Assembly: GCA_021296025.1 (NCBI GenBank)
Contig: JAGWBF010000095.1
Coordinates: 1-5,223, forward strand
Length of the DNA: 5,223 nucleotides
From: Dehalococcoidia bacterium
Lineage (GTDB): Bacteria; Chloroflexota; Dehalococcoidia; Lucifugimonadales; JAGWBF01
Reading direction: 5' to 3'
How positions within the stretch are numbered: the stretch's first letter is position 1; each line of letters opens with the position of its first letter. The position numbers and the translations under genes are program-made. The notes under the pieces are model-generated. The model was not told the origin of the DNA. It saw nothing but the letters and a program-made list of their open reading frames with translations, and did no database searches. Shown here one piece after another: positions 5,053-5,223 of the stretch.

Positions 5053-5223
5053 TTGCGGCCTCCGCCGCAATCCAGAAAAGACAGGTTGGGAGCCTGGCGC
5101 CCCACCGTTATGCCACCTCTGTCGTCATTGCGGCGGAGGCCGCAATCCAGAAAAGTCAGGCCGTGGGCCTGGCACCCCACCGTTATGCCACCTCTGTCGT
5201 CATTGCGGCGGAGGCCGCAATCC
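5053..5223. repeat. Tandem array of a 75-bp unit built on TTGCGGC hairpins (continues past right edge)
   Basis: The arms TTGCGGC and GCCGCAA occur at 5053-5070, 5128-5145 and 5203-5220, exactly 75 bases apart. The two complete units, 5071-5145 and 5146-5220, match at 69 of 75 positions. Each unit runs TCCAGAAAAG, a small hairpin (5082-5096 and 5157-5171), a constant stretch from CCCCACCG through CTCTGTCGTCA, then the TTGCGGC hairpin. The third unit begins with TCC at 5221 and is cut by the window end. Unit similarity and the lack of unique spacers rule out a CRISPR array. No open frame of note uses it. Confidence 0.9.

Noticed and set aside
5053..5223. CRISPR array
   Set aside because: The period is 75 bases with nearly identical units and no unique spacers between short repeats, so it is a plain tandem repeat.

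Overview
The window looks like chromosomal DNA from an uncultured, moderately high-GC bacterium. The best guess is Chloroflexota, in the Dehalococcoidia/SAR202 area. Three things point that way: a luciferase-like F420/flavin oxidoreductase paired with a NodB-type deacetylase, a UlaG-like metallo-hydrolase opening TWLGHSCFRI, and intergenic GC-rich hairpin repeats. This is inferred from remembered families; no search was run.

Layout. (1) 1-412, minus strand: the 5' part of a gene for a membrane-anchored, Ser/Thr-rich extracellular protein that runs off the left edge. (2) 413-629: a spacer with that gene's probable promoter, a 12-bp perfect palindrome and a GC-rich hairpin. (3) 630-2404, minus strand: a two-gene operon. 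An LLM-class (luciferase-like) oxidoreductase is transcribed first and a polysaccharide-deacetylase-family hydrolase second, with 17 bases between them and a strong ribosome binding site. (4) 2405-2723: a spacer with the operon's probable promoter, a GNRA-loop hairpin and a 40-bp inverted repeat. (5) 2724-3776, minus strand: hrcA, the heat-shock repressor, with no grpE/dnaK/dnaJ on either side here. (6) 3777-4110: a divergent control region with promoters on both strands and a perfect 8+8 bp palindrome over the hrcA -35 box. (7) 4111-4986, plus strand: a metallo-beta-lactamase-fold protein with an unusual disordered insertion. (8) 4987-5223: a hairpin, then a 75-bp tandem repeat array that continues past the right edge.

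How the parts relate. The oxidoreductase and deacetylase are almost certainly co-transcribed and may act in one catabolic or modification route, but the substrate cannot be read from sequence. hrcA and the hydrolase are divergent neighbours that may share regulatory DNA. No canonical CIRCE operator (TTAGCACTC-N9-GAGTGCTAA) was seen, so the palindrome over the hrcA -35 is the best local operator candidate. No phage genes, transposase, CRISPR array, tRNA or rRNA was found. The most unusual material is the repeat array on the right, whose two full units differ in a pattern that preserves a hairpin, and the insertion in the metallo-hydrolase.
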